A stretch of DNA of 13,473 bases, from contig MEZF01000048.1 of NCBI GenBank assembly GCA_001774245.1, positions 8,083 through 21,555 on the forward strand. Direction: 5' to 3'. Position numbers and translations under genes: made by a program. Numbering within the stretch: position 1 is the stretch's first letter; every line of letters begins with the position of its first letter. This DNA is from Candidatus Bathyarchaeota archaeon RBG_13_52_12 (lineage in GTDB: Archaea > Thermoproteota > Bathyarchaeia > TCS64). The notes beneath the pieces are model-generated. The model was not told the DNA's origin. It was given only the letters and a program-made list of their open reading frames with translations, and did no database searches. Positions 7,242 to 12,846 of this stretch are shown here, in pieces.

Positions 7242-8021
7242 TTATCTCCTTAACCAAGTGCACCGGATTTTCTCACCCCGCAGGGCATCCTTTACGACGC
7301 CTGGCTTCAATGCGTTGACAAGCTGAACCTCAACGCCTACATCGACGGCTGCGCCTGCCTCTTGTATCTTTCCGAGCATACCACCAGTAACGTCAGTCGA
7401 TAGCGCTTCCCCTATTCGAACCATGCCACGCATCTGGTTCAGGGAGAGCTCTTCTATGAGCCTTGCCTCCTTCGCTAACTTGGGGTTCGCCGTGTAGACA
7501 CCGTCCACGTCGACGCCAAAGATGATCCTCTTTGCCCCGAGGTCGATAGCGAGCCTCGCGGTTAACTGATCGCCGGATAGGATGGTGAATCTATGTGCTG
7601 AGTCCAGGACTGCGTCTCCATAGAGAACTGGGACGAAGCCGGATTCAGATGCTCTGGAGACAACGCTGAAGTCAGCATCCGCGATTCTATGGTCCTCAGT
7701 GACTATGAATGAGGATGGAGCGATGGATATGGCTGGAACTCCCTCGGCGAGGAAAGCTTCGACTACGAGCCTGTTAAGCTCAACCATCGCTTGGTGGGTG
7801 AGGGAGAAGCCCGACAGCTGCCTTGGCGACGAGTAGCCTACGTATATGTCATACTCTTTTGCCAAGGGGTGGCCGTATGAGCCTCCTCCGTGGACGACGA
7901 TAAGCCTCCTCGGCCCAGCCGAGGCCACCTCGTGCGCTAGTCTCCCTATGGCCTCGATATTGGGAGTCTTTGGTTTATCTTTGCGGGTGACGACAGAGCC
8001 ACCGAGTTTAAGAATATTCAT
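7242..8021 (-). CDS. Isopentenyl phosphate kinase
   Basis: A 259-residue amino-acid-kinase-fold enzyme that phosphorylates isopentenyl phosphate to IPP with ATP, the signature step of the archaeal mevalonate pathways. ILKLGGSVVT at the N-terminus supplies the phosphate-binding Lys and Gly loop. VVHGGGSYGHP carries the His (residue 51) that marks isopentenyl phosphate kinases. FGVDVDGVYTANP is the nucleotide-binding strand, and DVTGGMLGKI lies near the C-terminal end. The His-containing motif and the neighbours distinguish it from acetylglutamate, carbamate or fosfomycin kinases. The start codon lies 14 bases inside the end of the mevalonate kinase gene, and GAGG precedes it by 10 bases. Confidence 0.94.
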   Translation of the reverse strand: MNILKLGGSVVTRKDKPKTPNIEAIGRLAHEVASAGPRRLIVVHGGGSYGHPLAKEYDIYVGYSSPRQLSGFSLTHQAMVELNRLVVEAFLAEGVPAISIAPSSFIVTEDHRIADADFSVVSRASESGFVPVLYGDAVLDSAHRFTILSGDQLTARLAIDLGAKRIIFGVDVDGVYTANPKLAKEARLIEELSLNQMRGMVRIGEALSTDVTGGMLGKIQEAGAAVDVGVEVQLVNALKPGVVKDALRGEKIRCTWLRR

Positions 8022-9003
8022 CTTTAATCTTCCTCGTCTTCACGCCCTCATCTGTGATGTTGACTCTCATTGAATGACCCCGGGCGGCCCTGATGCTCTT
8101 CTCGACTTTGTTAAGGTTTTCCGATTCAGCAAGAGCGATCATGCAGCCTCCCCCACCGGCGCCTGTGAGTTTTGCGCCGAGTGCACCCTCGCGTCTCGCG
8201 GCGTAGACTAGCTCATCCAGCTCTATGGTCGAGACGCCCAATGCGGATAGTAGGCCCTGGTTGAGGTTCATGAGGTCACCTAATTTCTTGGTTTCCCTAC
8301 GAAGTAGAGCGTCGAGGCCTGCTTGCGAAAGGCTTGCCATGGTGTAGATTATGGGGTCAACGACCTCTGGGTTGCGGTCCCTGAGAGCTTTGACCCCTTC
8401 GACCATGTTTCGGGTGGAGCGCTTCTTGCGAGTGTTACCTATGATGAACGGGAGGGACACGTCTAGCTTGAGTCTCTTCAGGCCGACGCCACGCTCGTAC
8501 CTCATTATGCCGCCGTATGTGGCGATGTTGTTGTCGGCGCCGCTGGGGTTACCATGGATGACCTTCTCCCCCTCATAGCTGAGCTCAGATATCTTTTCAT
8601 TCGTGAGGTTGCCGTCGAATAGTTCTCCGACGGCTGCTGTCGTGGCGACGCAGACGGCGGCGGAGGAGCCTAAGCCAACAGCGATGGGGATCATGCTTCG
8701 GACTTTGAGGTTGACGCCAGACTCGATCCCGAGGTAAGCCATCACCTTCCTAGCGGCGACGTCAAGTGCCGCCATGTTACGTCCTCTCCAAATCTTTCCC
8801 GTGACGGATGTATATTTTCCATCTTCGAAGTAGCCGGAAAACCCTAGGTCCTCGGAGTCTATGTAAATACGTTTGTCGTCACGTTTAGAGGCGATGACGG
8901 TAGCACGTCTGTCGACGGCGAGAAGAATTGCCGGTCCTTTATAGACCACGCTGTGTTCTCCGAATAGGATTATCTTGCCCGGAGCCGTCGCCTCTGCGCT
9001 CAT
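8008..9003 (-). CDS. mvk: Mevalonate kinase
   Basis: A 331-residue GHMP kinase that phosphorylates mevalonate at O5. The three GHMP motifs are present: PGKIILFGEHSVVY (8-21), the glycine-rich ATP loop GLGSSAA (110-116) and GAGGGGC near the C-terminus (281-287). IHGNPSGADN contains the expected catalytic Asp at 157. HxNPSGxD is typical of mevalonate kinase rather than of phosphomevalonate kinase or galactokinase. The ATG follows the MEMO-gene stop by nine bases, with a weak AGGTG ahead of it. No phosphomevalonate decarboxylase or dehydratase is present in this window, so the following step must be encoded elsewhere. Confidence 0.95.
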   Translation of the reverse strand: MSAEATAPGKIILFGEHSVVYKGPAILLAVDRRATVIASKRDDKRIYIDSEDLGFSGYFEDGKYTSVTGKIWRGRNMAALDVAARKVMAYLGIESGVNLKVRSMIPIAVGLGSSAAVCVATTAAVGELFDGNLTNEKISELSYEGEKVIHGNPSGADNNIATYGGIMRYERGVGLKRLKLDVSLPFIIGNTRKKRSTRNMVEGVKALRDRNPEVVDPIIYTMASLSQAGLDALLRRETKKLGDLMNLNQGLLSALGVSTIELDELVYAARREGALGAKLTGAGGGGCMIALAESENLNKVEKSIRAARGHSMRVNITDEGVKTRKIKDEYS

Positions 9004-9012
9004 CTATTGCAC

Positions 9013-9858
9013 CTATCGGGTGATCTTTATAGAGGCATAGCCTACGACCGCCCCCTGATCACCCGTTATATCCCCGCTCGTGTGGTATGATAAGATTTCT
9101 GCCTTTTTGGCGCCGAGCTTCTTTGATGCGACGAGGGCAGTGGAAACGGGGCCGTATCCACACATGGTTATTCTGTTTGTTTGGACGGTTCTTTGAACGC
9201 TTTCCTCGTCCATGGCTTCGATTGCGTCGAGAACGAGGCGGTCCTTTCTCGCCGCAGACTGCTGGGGCTCCTGGTGTGTCATATCTGTTGAGGCGATTAT
9301 TACCGCGTTTACTGTACGTATAGATTGCGCTAATGCTTCGCCGAGGTTCCTGCTGGTCTCCAAGTCCTGGAACCCCATGCAGATCGGGACTATGCTGATC
9401 TTTGATCCGTATAGGTATTGGAGGAATGGTAGTTGTACTTCGATGGAGTGCTCATATTGGTGGGCGGACTCGTCGATGTCGATCATCCCTGAGGTTTTGA
9501 ATATGGAGTTCGATAGTTCCTCATCTATGATGACTCTGCCCAGTGGGGTCTCCCAGTAGCCTTCACCCATGAGCGAGACGGCGCTGCCGAGCCCTGTGTG
9601 GTTGGGGCATAGGATGATGGCGGTGTCGGGCTTTTTCTCCTCCGATAAGGCGAGGTAGCTGTAGGCGGCGACTGGACCACTGTACATGTAGCCAGCATGC
9701 GGGCAGACTAGTGCTGTGATGGTCCGAGGATTCTCACCCTTTACAGGTAATTTACCTGGCCCAAGGATGTGTTTGAAACAACCCTCAATTTCGCTTCTAA
9801 GGCGCTGCGGATCTCGAGAGTAGAAGCTCCCCGAGGCATAGGGGCGCCTTACCGACAA
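9013..9858 (-). CDS. MEMO1 family protein (AmmeMemoRadiSam protein B type)
   Basis: A 281-residue protein of the MEMO family, related in fold to non-heme-iron extradiol dioxygenases. The N-terminus RRPYASGSFYSRDPQRL matches the family opening. PHAGYMYSGP (His 54), CPNHTG (His 87), EHSIEVQLPFLQ (His 137), STDMTH (His 195) and MCGYGPVS (Cys 233) supply the conserved pocket; His 54, His 87 and Cys 233 match the metal-ligand positions described for human MEMO1. The biochemical role in archaea is not established. The start is a TTG, preferred because GGAGG lies seven bases upstream, overlapping the rps2 stop. Its place between rps2 and mevalonate kinase recurs in archaeal genomes, suggesting a link to isoprenoid or translation functions (inference). 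Confidence 0.9.
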   Translation of the reverse strand: MSVRRPYASGSFYSRDPQRLRSEIEGCFKHILGPGKLPVKGENPRTITALVCPHAGYMYSGPVAAYSYLALSEEKKPDTAIILCPNHTGLGSAVSLMGEGYWETPLGRVIIDEELSNSIFKTSGMIDIDESAHQYEHSIEVQLPFLQYLYGSKISIVPICMGFQDLETSRNLGEALAQSIRTVNAVIIASTDMTHQEPQQSAARKDRLVLDAIEAMDEESVQRTVQTNRITMCGYGPVSTALVASKKLGAKKAEILSYHTSGDITGDQGAVVGYASIKITR

Positions 9859-9865
9859 TTCGGTT

Positions 9866-9870
9866 CCTCC
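9866..9870 (-). promoter_or_regulatory. Shine-Dalgarno deciding the TTG start of the MEMO gene
   Basis: GGAGG abuts the TAG stop of rps2 and is seven bases from the TTG at 9856-9858. This supports that unusual start codon. Confidence 0.65.
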
Positions 9871-10496
9871 TAACTAGTCTCGAAGTCGTCGATACTATGC
9901 TTCATTTCGCCACTGGCGGGTAGCTCATTACGCTCCTTGAGTATCTCGCGAGCGATGAGCCAGAAGGCGATGGCGAGGGCGCGTCGTCCCTTGTTATTCA
10001 TGGGGATGACGAGGTCGACGTTGCTTTTGCTGTTGTCAGTGCTGGCGAGGGCGATGACGGGGATACCGATCTGGCTTGCCTCCTCGACGATCTGGTCGTC
10101 AGCTAGGCTGTCGGTTACGATGACGGTTGTGGGCTCGAAGAAGTCTGCGTAGACAGGATTCGTGAAAGTGCCGGATGTAAACCTTCCTGTTATGGCCTTG
10201 CAACCAACTGCCTCGCAGAACATCTCAACTGGGCTCCTGCCGTAGCGCTTACTAGAGGCGACCACTACCTTGCTGAGGTTCATACGACTGAGGAACTTTG
10301 CAGCTACCTTGACGCGCTCGTTCATTTGCTCCATATCGAGAACGTAGAGGCCGTCAGGTCGAACCTTATAGATAAATTGCTCCATGTCCTTTGTTTTCAC
10401 GCGTGTCCCGATGTGAACTCCTGCTGAGAGTAGGATCTCCTGCGGTAACAGCAGGTTCTCGTTGATTGGCTGCAGTGCCTCATTCTCCGGCTCCAA
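9870..10496 (-). CDS. rps2: 30S ribosomal protein uS2
   Basis: A 208-residue small-subunit protein. LLSAGVHIGTRVKTKDMEQF is the conserved opening, followed by FIYKVRPDGLYVLDMEQMNE. The middle has GRFTSGTFTNP and the later part has PVIALASTDNS and IPMNNKGRRALAIAFWLIAREIL, all typical of archaeal uS2. The start is a TTG one base after the rpoN stop, supported by GGGGG at 10505-10509, eight bases upstream inside the end of rpoN. The acidic tail is short. It belongs to the rpoN-rps2-MEMO-mevalonate kinase transcription unit. Confidence 0.96.
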   Translation of the reverse strand: MEPENEALQPINENLLLPQEILLSAGVHIGTRVKTKDMEQFIYKVRPDGLYVLDMEQMNERVKVAAKFLSRMNLSKVVVASSKRYGRSPVEMFCEAVGCKAITGRFTSGTFTNPVYADFFEPTTVIVTDSLADDQIVEEASQIGIPVIALASTDNSKSNVDLVIPMNNKGRRALAIAFWLIAREILKERNELPASGEMKHSIDDFETS

Positions 10497-10497
10497 A

Positions 10498-10725
10498 TTA
10501 TTTTCCCCCTTTGACCTCTAGGTTCTTCTGTCCTTCGTGGAACTTGATCACTTCGTCGATGATCTCGACGTGGGAGAGGATCATCCGGCGGCAGCAGTAG
10601 CGGGTGACGCCAAGGTCGTCGAGGACCTTGCCAGGCTCCTCACCAGATTCTACGCGTTTTTTGAACGGCTCCCACTTGTCGCCTATGACCTTTCCGCATG
10701 AGAAGCATCTCACCGGTATTATCAT
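10498..10725 (-). CDS. rpoN: DNA-directed RNA polymerase subunit N (Rpo10)
   Basis: A 75-residue zinc-binding assembly subunit of archaeal RNA polymerase, homologous to eukaryotic RPB10. MIIPVRCFSCGKVIGDKWE is nearly invariant, and the zinc ligands are Cys 7, Cys 10 and the paired Cys 44-45 in RYCCRRM. A GTG 39 bases further upstream is in frame. The ATG at 10723-10725 is chosen because family members start exactly at MIIPVRC and because GGAG lies nine bases before it. It is the first gene of the block. In many archaea rpl13 and rps9 lie immediately upstream; here there is non-coding repeat-rich DNA instead. Confidence 0.96.
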   Translation of the reverse strand: MIIPVRCFSCGKVIGDKWEPFKKRVESGEEPGKVLDDLGVTRYCCRRMILSHVEIIDEVIKFHEGQKNLEVKGGK

Positions 10726-10783
10726 TTTTTCAGTCTCCACCCCACGTCTCTGTGGCGATTCCACCTTGTCAAGTATTAGGAGG

Positions 10784-10793
10784 AATAAAAATA
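10784..10793 (-). promoter_or_regulatory. Promoter of the rpoN-rps2-mevalonate pathway operon
   Basis: TATTTTTATT on the minus strand is a strong TATA-like box. A start site about 25 bases downstream (near 10763) gives a leader of roughly 38 nt that includes the rpoN Shine-Dalgarno. Confidence 0.5.
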
Positions 10794-10849
10794 CTTTGCA
10801 TAGAGATAATAATCTGTGTAAAAATACTCAGTTTTTTATGTAGGAATAG

Positions 10850-10881
10850 CTTATACGCAGCGCGCGCGACGTGCGTATGAG
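10850..10881. repeat. Inverted repeat around a CG-repeat loop
   Basis: CTTATACGCA (10850-10859) pairs with TGCGTATGAG (10872-10881) with one G-T wobble, around a 12-base loop of alternating CG. Its function is unknown. Confidence 0.6.
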
Positions 10882-10910
10882 AATTCGGCGTTTTTCGCAA
10901 GCGGGAGCTG

Positions 10911-11105
10911 ATTGTACCATAAGAATCTTCGGAAAAATTTATCGAGGATATCAGAGAAGTCCTCTCTGATAATGGTCCCATTGTTTAGTGGATGGCTGAC
11001 GGAGTAGAAGACGAGGTGCATGCGGTTTGATGGGATAATGGTACCATAAACATTTCTGTCGGGAATGAGGGCATCGTGTATGCTCTTCTAGAATAATGGT
11101 ACCAT
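10911..11105. repeat. Spaced palindromic repeats, ATGGTNCCAT
   Basis: Four copies lie at 10911-10920 (ATTGTACCAT), 10972-10981 (ATGGTCCCAT), 11038-11047 and 11096-11105 (both ATGGTACCAT). Their starts are 61, 66 and 58 bases apart. The last two copies share 16 identical bases, ATAATGGTACCATAAA. A fifth copy (ATGGTGCCAT) is at 11482-11491. The symmetry suggests binding sites for a dimeric protein. Confidence 0.7.
10949..10971. repeat. Perfect 9-base inverted repeat
   Basis: TATCAGAGA (10949-10957) and TCTCTGATA (10963-10971) flank a five-base loop and abut the palindromic repeat at 10972. Confidence 0.65.
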
Positions 11106-11436
11106 AAATCTTATCGTGAGCTAATATCTTTCGCTTGCCTTGACATGTGTAGCTGTTGACCGTGGCTGTTGGCTGTGGCCGTCGTTGTGGCTGTGGGGGT
11201 TCGAGCATGCTTTCCCGAATTACGCGTCCCCTATAGGGAGCCCTGCATCAGCTTACATGCCCTCCAGCAGCTTGCAGCCACTGCTACATAGCTACCAAAG
11301 CCATCACAGCTACCAAAGCCACTGCTACGATGAGCTACATCATCGGCTAATCCGCCTCAGCCAAGGAAGCGATACCAGTAGCATCTGGAGGAGCCAGACA
11401 TTGGTGCAGGCTCAGAGGCAGCCTCATGCTTCTAGC

Positions 11437-11450
11437 GTTTTGTACAAAAC
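11437..11450. repeat. Perfect 14-base palindrome GTTTTGTACAAAAC
   Basis: It is fully self-complementary and, like the ATGGTACCAT repeats, centred on GTAC. It may be another protein-binding site in the same region. Confidence 0.6.
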
Positions 11451-11481
11451 ATCGACCCATGAACGAGGATGCGCGCCGAGA

Positions 11482-11491
11482 ATGGTGCCAT
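11482..11491. repeat. Fifth ATGGTNCCAT copy
   Basis: ATGGTGCCAT, in the local context AATGGTGCCATT, is a distant member of the repeat family at 10911-11105 and lies 74 bases before the insertion sequence. Confidence 0.5.
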
Positions 11492-11564
11492 TTACTGCCT
11501 ACATTGGATAAGCAACGCTCCGAGGCAATCGTACTTTTTTTGAACCACGTACCTTTTATCACGT

Positions 11565-11589
11565 CGCGCGCATAAGTGTTCATTAATTC
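11565..11589. repeat. Left terminal inverted repeat of the insertion sequence
   Basis: It is a perfect reverse complement of 12749-12773 over 25 bases. Confidence 0.9.
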
Positions 11590-11629
11590 TTTTTCGGTCT
11601 TATTTCGTGAATGAAGCCTTTTCCGGGCT

Positions 11630-12508
11630 CTAATACGTGAAGGCAGCGATACAGTTAGCAAGCTCAGGCCTCCCTATCTTATGAGCCACTATAGCGACCA
11701 CGTAGATGCAGGCGAAGCAGATACCGACGTGCATCCTCACCTTGGCCACTCCTCTCCAACGCAGCTTCCCCATCATCAGCTCCAGCTTACCCGCCTTGAA
11801 GCTCCTCTCCACCGACATCCTCAGCCTGTACAGCCCCACCAGCCTCGGGTCACCCCTCACCTTGAAGCGCTTAGTAAGCCACAGATCGATCAACGGCTCC
11901 TTCACGTTGGCCGGGTGCGGGATCACGGGCTCCGCCCCCAGCCCCCTCACCAATTCGAAGACCTCCGCCGAGTAGTACTGCCTGTCCGCTATGACGTGGC
12001 CGATACGCCTCCACCACCTCCTAAGCAGCAGCGGAGCCTCCTTGAGTAGCGGCCTCGCCGCGTCCTTGTCGTTGACGTTCGCCGCCCTCACCACGTACGT
12101 CAGCGGTAGGGCCTTCATCGAGACGACGGCGTGGGCTCTCCAGCCGAGCTCGTAGTTCCTCCGGTCGGTCTTTCCTACCCGAGCGCCCCTATCGCTCTTG
12201 CCTCCCTTTCTCCCGCGCCTCGAGTAAGCCTTGATGAAGGTGCTGTCCAGGCTCACCTTGACGGCCTCCTCATCATCCACTATGCGCATCCCGAGGGCCT
12301 GGTCCCTCAGCTCTTTGAAGAGGCCCTCGATTGCCTCTGGGCCGGCTCGGGTGATGAAGAGGCTGAAGGTGTTGTGCTTCGGGGTCTCGTCGCCGAACTC
12401 GCAGATCTCTCGTGCGTACTGCCTCCTCTCGAGCCTCCTGCAGAGTTTCCTCACGGAGGGTATGGCCTCGAAGCGCATGAACATCAGTGCCAGGAGCATG
12501 GATCGCAC
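11630..12508 (-). CDS. DDE transposase of the insertion sequence
   Basis: The first usable start is a GTG at 12508, giving 292 residues. DDE motifs are LDSTFIKAY (Asp 88), VIADRQYYS (Asp 175) and YRLRMSVERSFKAGK, where Arg 230, Glu 234 and Lys 241 form the R-x3-E-x6-K signature of the IS4/IS5 superfamily. The reading frame stays open upstream to a stop at 12644-12646, and the extra 44 residues end in GKGRPRYPVRSMLLAL, the usual N-terminal domain of these transposases. Homology therefore begins near 12640, but no ATG, GTG or TTG exists in frame between the stop and 12508. A Shine-Dalgarno (AAGGAGGTGAT, 12646-12656) points at a GTT codon at 12638-12640. The copy may be expressed poorly, from a non-standard start, or as an N-terminally truncated protein. 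Confidence 0.88.
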   Translation of the reverse strand: MRSMLLALMFMRFEAIPSVRKLCRRLERRQYAREICEFGDETPKHNTFSLFITRAGPEAIEGLFKELRDQALGMRIVDDEEAVKVSLDSTFIKAYSRRGRKGGKSDRGARVGKTDRRNYELGWRAHAVVSMKALPLTYVVRAANVNDKDAARPLLKEAPLLLRRWWRRIGHVIADRQYYSAEVFELVRGLGAEPVIPHPANVKEPLIDLWLTKRFKVRGDPRLVGLYRLRMSVERSFKAGKLELMMGKLRWRGVAKVRMHVGICFACIYVVAIVAHKIGRPELANCIAAFTY

Positions 12509-12645
12509 GGGGTACCGTGGTCTGCCCTTCCCGGAGTTGATGTATGTGGATTCGATCCTGGAGGTGGTGAGGCTTATATCGATGTTTGAGAACAGGAGCT
12601 TGAGGGTGTCAAGGGGAAGAGGTTGAAAGCCGTCTGGAACGGTTT

Positions 12646-12656
12646 ATCACCTCCTT
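12646..12656 (-). promoter_or_regulatory. Shine-Dalgarno of the transposase gene
   Basis: AAGGAGGTGAT is a near-complete complement of the 16S rRNA tail. Its GGAGG is nine bases from a GTT codon (12638-12640) in the transposase frame, where a start codon would be expected. Confidence 0.6.
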
Positions 12657-12693
12657 CATGAGTTATTTCCAAAATCCTCTTGCGCCCTCGCCT

Positions 12694-12706
12694 CTAAATA
12701 TTTATT
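12694..12706 (-). promoter_or_regulatory. Probable transposase promoter
   Basis: GAATAAATATTTA on the minus strand contains a TATA-like box centred near 12700. It predicts a start site near 12674 and a leader of about 35 nt, including the Shine-Dalgarno at 12646-12656. Confidence 0.45.
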
Positions 12707-12743
12707 CAAGCCATGAATAGGCTCAATTTGAGGAAATGAGCCT
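12703..12743. repeat. Two adjacent subterminal hairpins in the insertion sequence
   Basis: TATTCA/TGAATA (12703-12708, 12714-12719) form a 6-base stem. AGGCTCA/TGAGCCT (12719-12743), extended by TTT/AAA past one bulge, forms a 10-pair stem with a GAGG loop. They lie between the right terminal repeat and the transposase gene and overlap its promoter. Confidence 0.55.
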
Positions 12744-12748
12744 AAAAT

Positions 12749-12773
12749 GAATTAATGAACACTTATGCGCGCG
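12749..12773. repeat. Right terminal inverted repeat of the insertion sequence
   Basis: It is a perfect reverse complement of 11565-11589 over 25 bases. Confidence 0.9.
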
Positions 12774-12817
12774 GGTTTGGGTTTTTAGCCATAGCCTTAT
12801 CCTCACTTTCACCTGAT

Positions 12818-12825
12818 CTTTATAC
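12818..12825 (+). promoter_or_regulatory. Promoter of the exported-protein gene
   Basis: CTTTATAC is centred 25 bases before the ATG at 12847, the distance at which an archaeal transcript would start on the start codon itself. No Shine-Dalgarno precedes the ATG. Confidence 0.5.
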
Positions 12826-12846
12826 GAGTGCGCGATGGGATGAATC

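Larger units (their letters stand above)
10794..11564 (+). other. Long non-coding, repeat-bearing region
   Basis: About 770 bases between the rpoN promoter and the insertion sequence show no convincing gene on either strand; open frames here are short and of low complexity. It contains an imperfect hairpin at 10850-10881, a perfect hairpin at 10949-10971, GTAC-centred palindromes (10911-11105 and 11482-11491), a G/T-rich stretch of GTGGCTGT-like units at 11145-11200, a direct repeat AGCTACCAAAGCCA around 11290-11320, and a 14-base perfect palindrome at 11437-11450. It could be a regulatory region, a decayed mobile element or a small-RNA locus; the sequence alone does not decide. Confidence 0.6.
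11565..12773 (-). mobile_element. Insertion sequence with DDE transposase (IS4/IS5 superfamily type)
   Basis: The ends are perfect 25-base inverted repeats (11565-11589 and 12749-12773), which begin with CGCGCG and continue CATAAGTGTTCATTAATTC. Beyond them the match continues imperfectly for about 20 bases. The element spans about 1.2 kb and carries one transposase gene on the minus strand. The outermost CGCGCG is itself a palindrome, so it could instead be a 6-base target duplication around 19-base repeats, giving an element of 11571-12767. No other direct repeat flanks the ends. Its coding part looks more GC-rich than the surrounding DNA. Confidence 0.9.

Noticed and set aside
10911..11105. 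CRISPR array
   Set aside because: The period of about 60 bases is suggestive, but only 10-16 bases are shared, the intervals vary from 58 to 66, the repeats are palindromic throughout, and no cas gene is present.
10951..11208. 85-codon open frame on the minus strand
   Set aside because: It runs through the palindromic repeats and low-complexity DNA, and its repeated short motifs (IYGTII, LWYHYP) are just the translated palindromes.
11190..11220. tRNA T-arm-like GGGTTCGAGC
   Set aside because: The flanking bases do not form the five-pair T stem, and no acceptor, D or anticodon arm can be found around it.
11140..11511. 123-codon open frame on the plus strand
   Set aside because: Its translation is low-complexity (Ser/His/Gln-rich, repeating SYQSH), it has no Shine-Dalgarno or domain, and it arises from the direct repeats and G/T-rich DNA.
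11426..11575. 49-codon frame on the plus strand (MLLAFCTKHRPMNEDARREW onward)
   Set aside because: It looks faintly protein-like and might be a transposase remnant, but it is short, has no ribosome site, and its stop falls inside the terminal repeat of the insertion sequence.
12131..12626. Long plus-strand frames opposite the transposase
   Set aside because: They are shadows produced by the GC-rich codons of the transposase, which has a complete DDE signature on the other strand.
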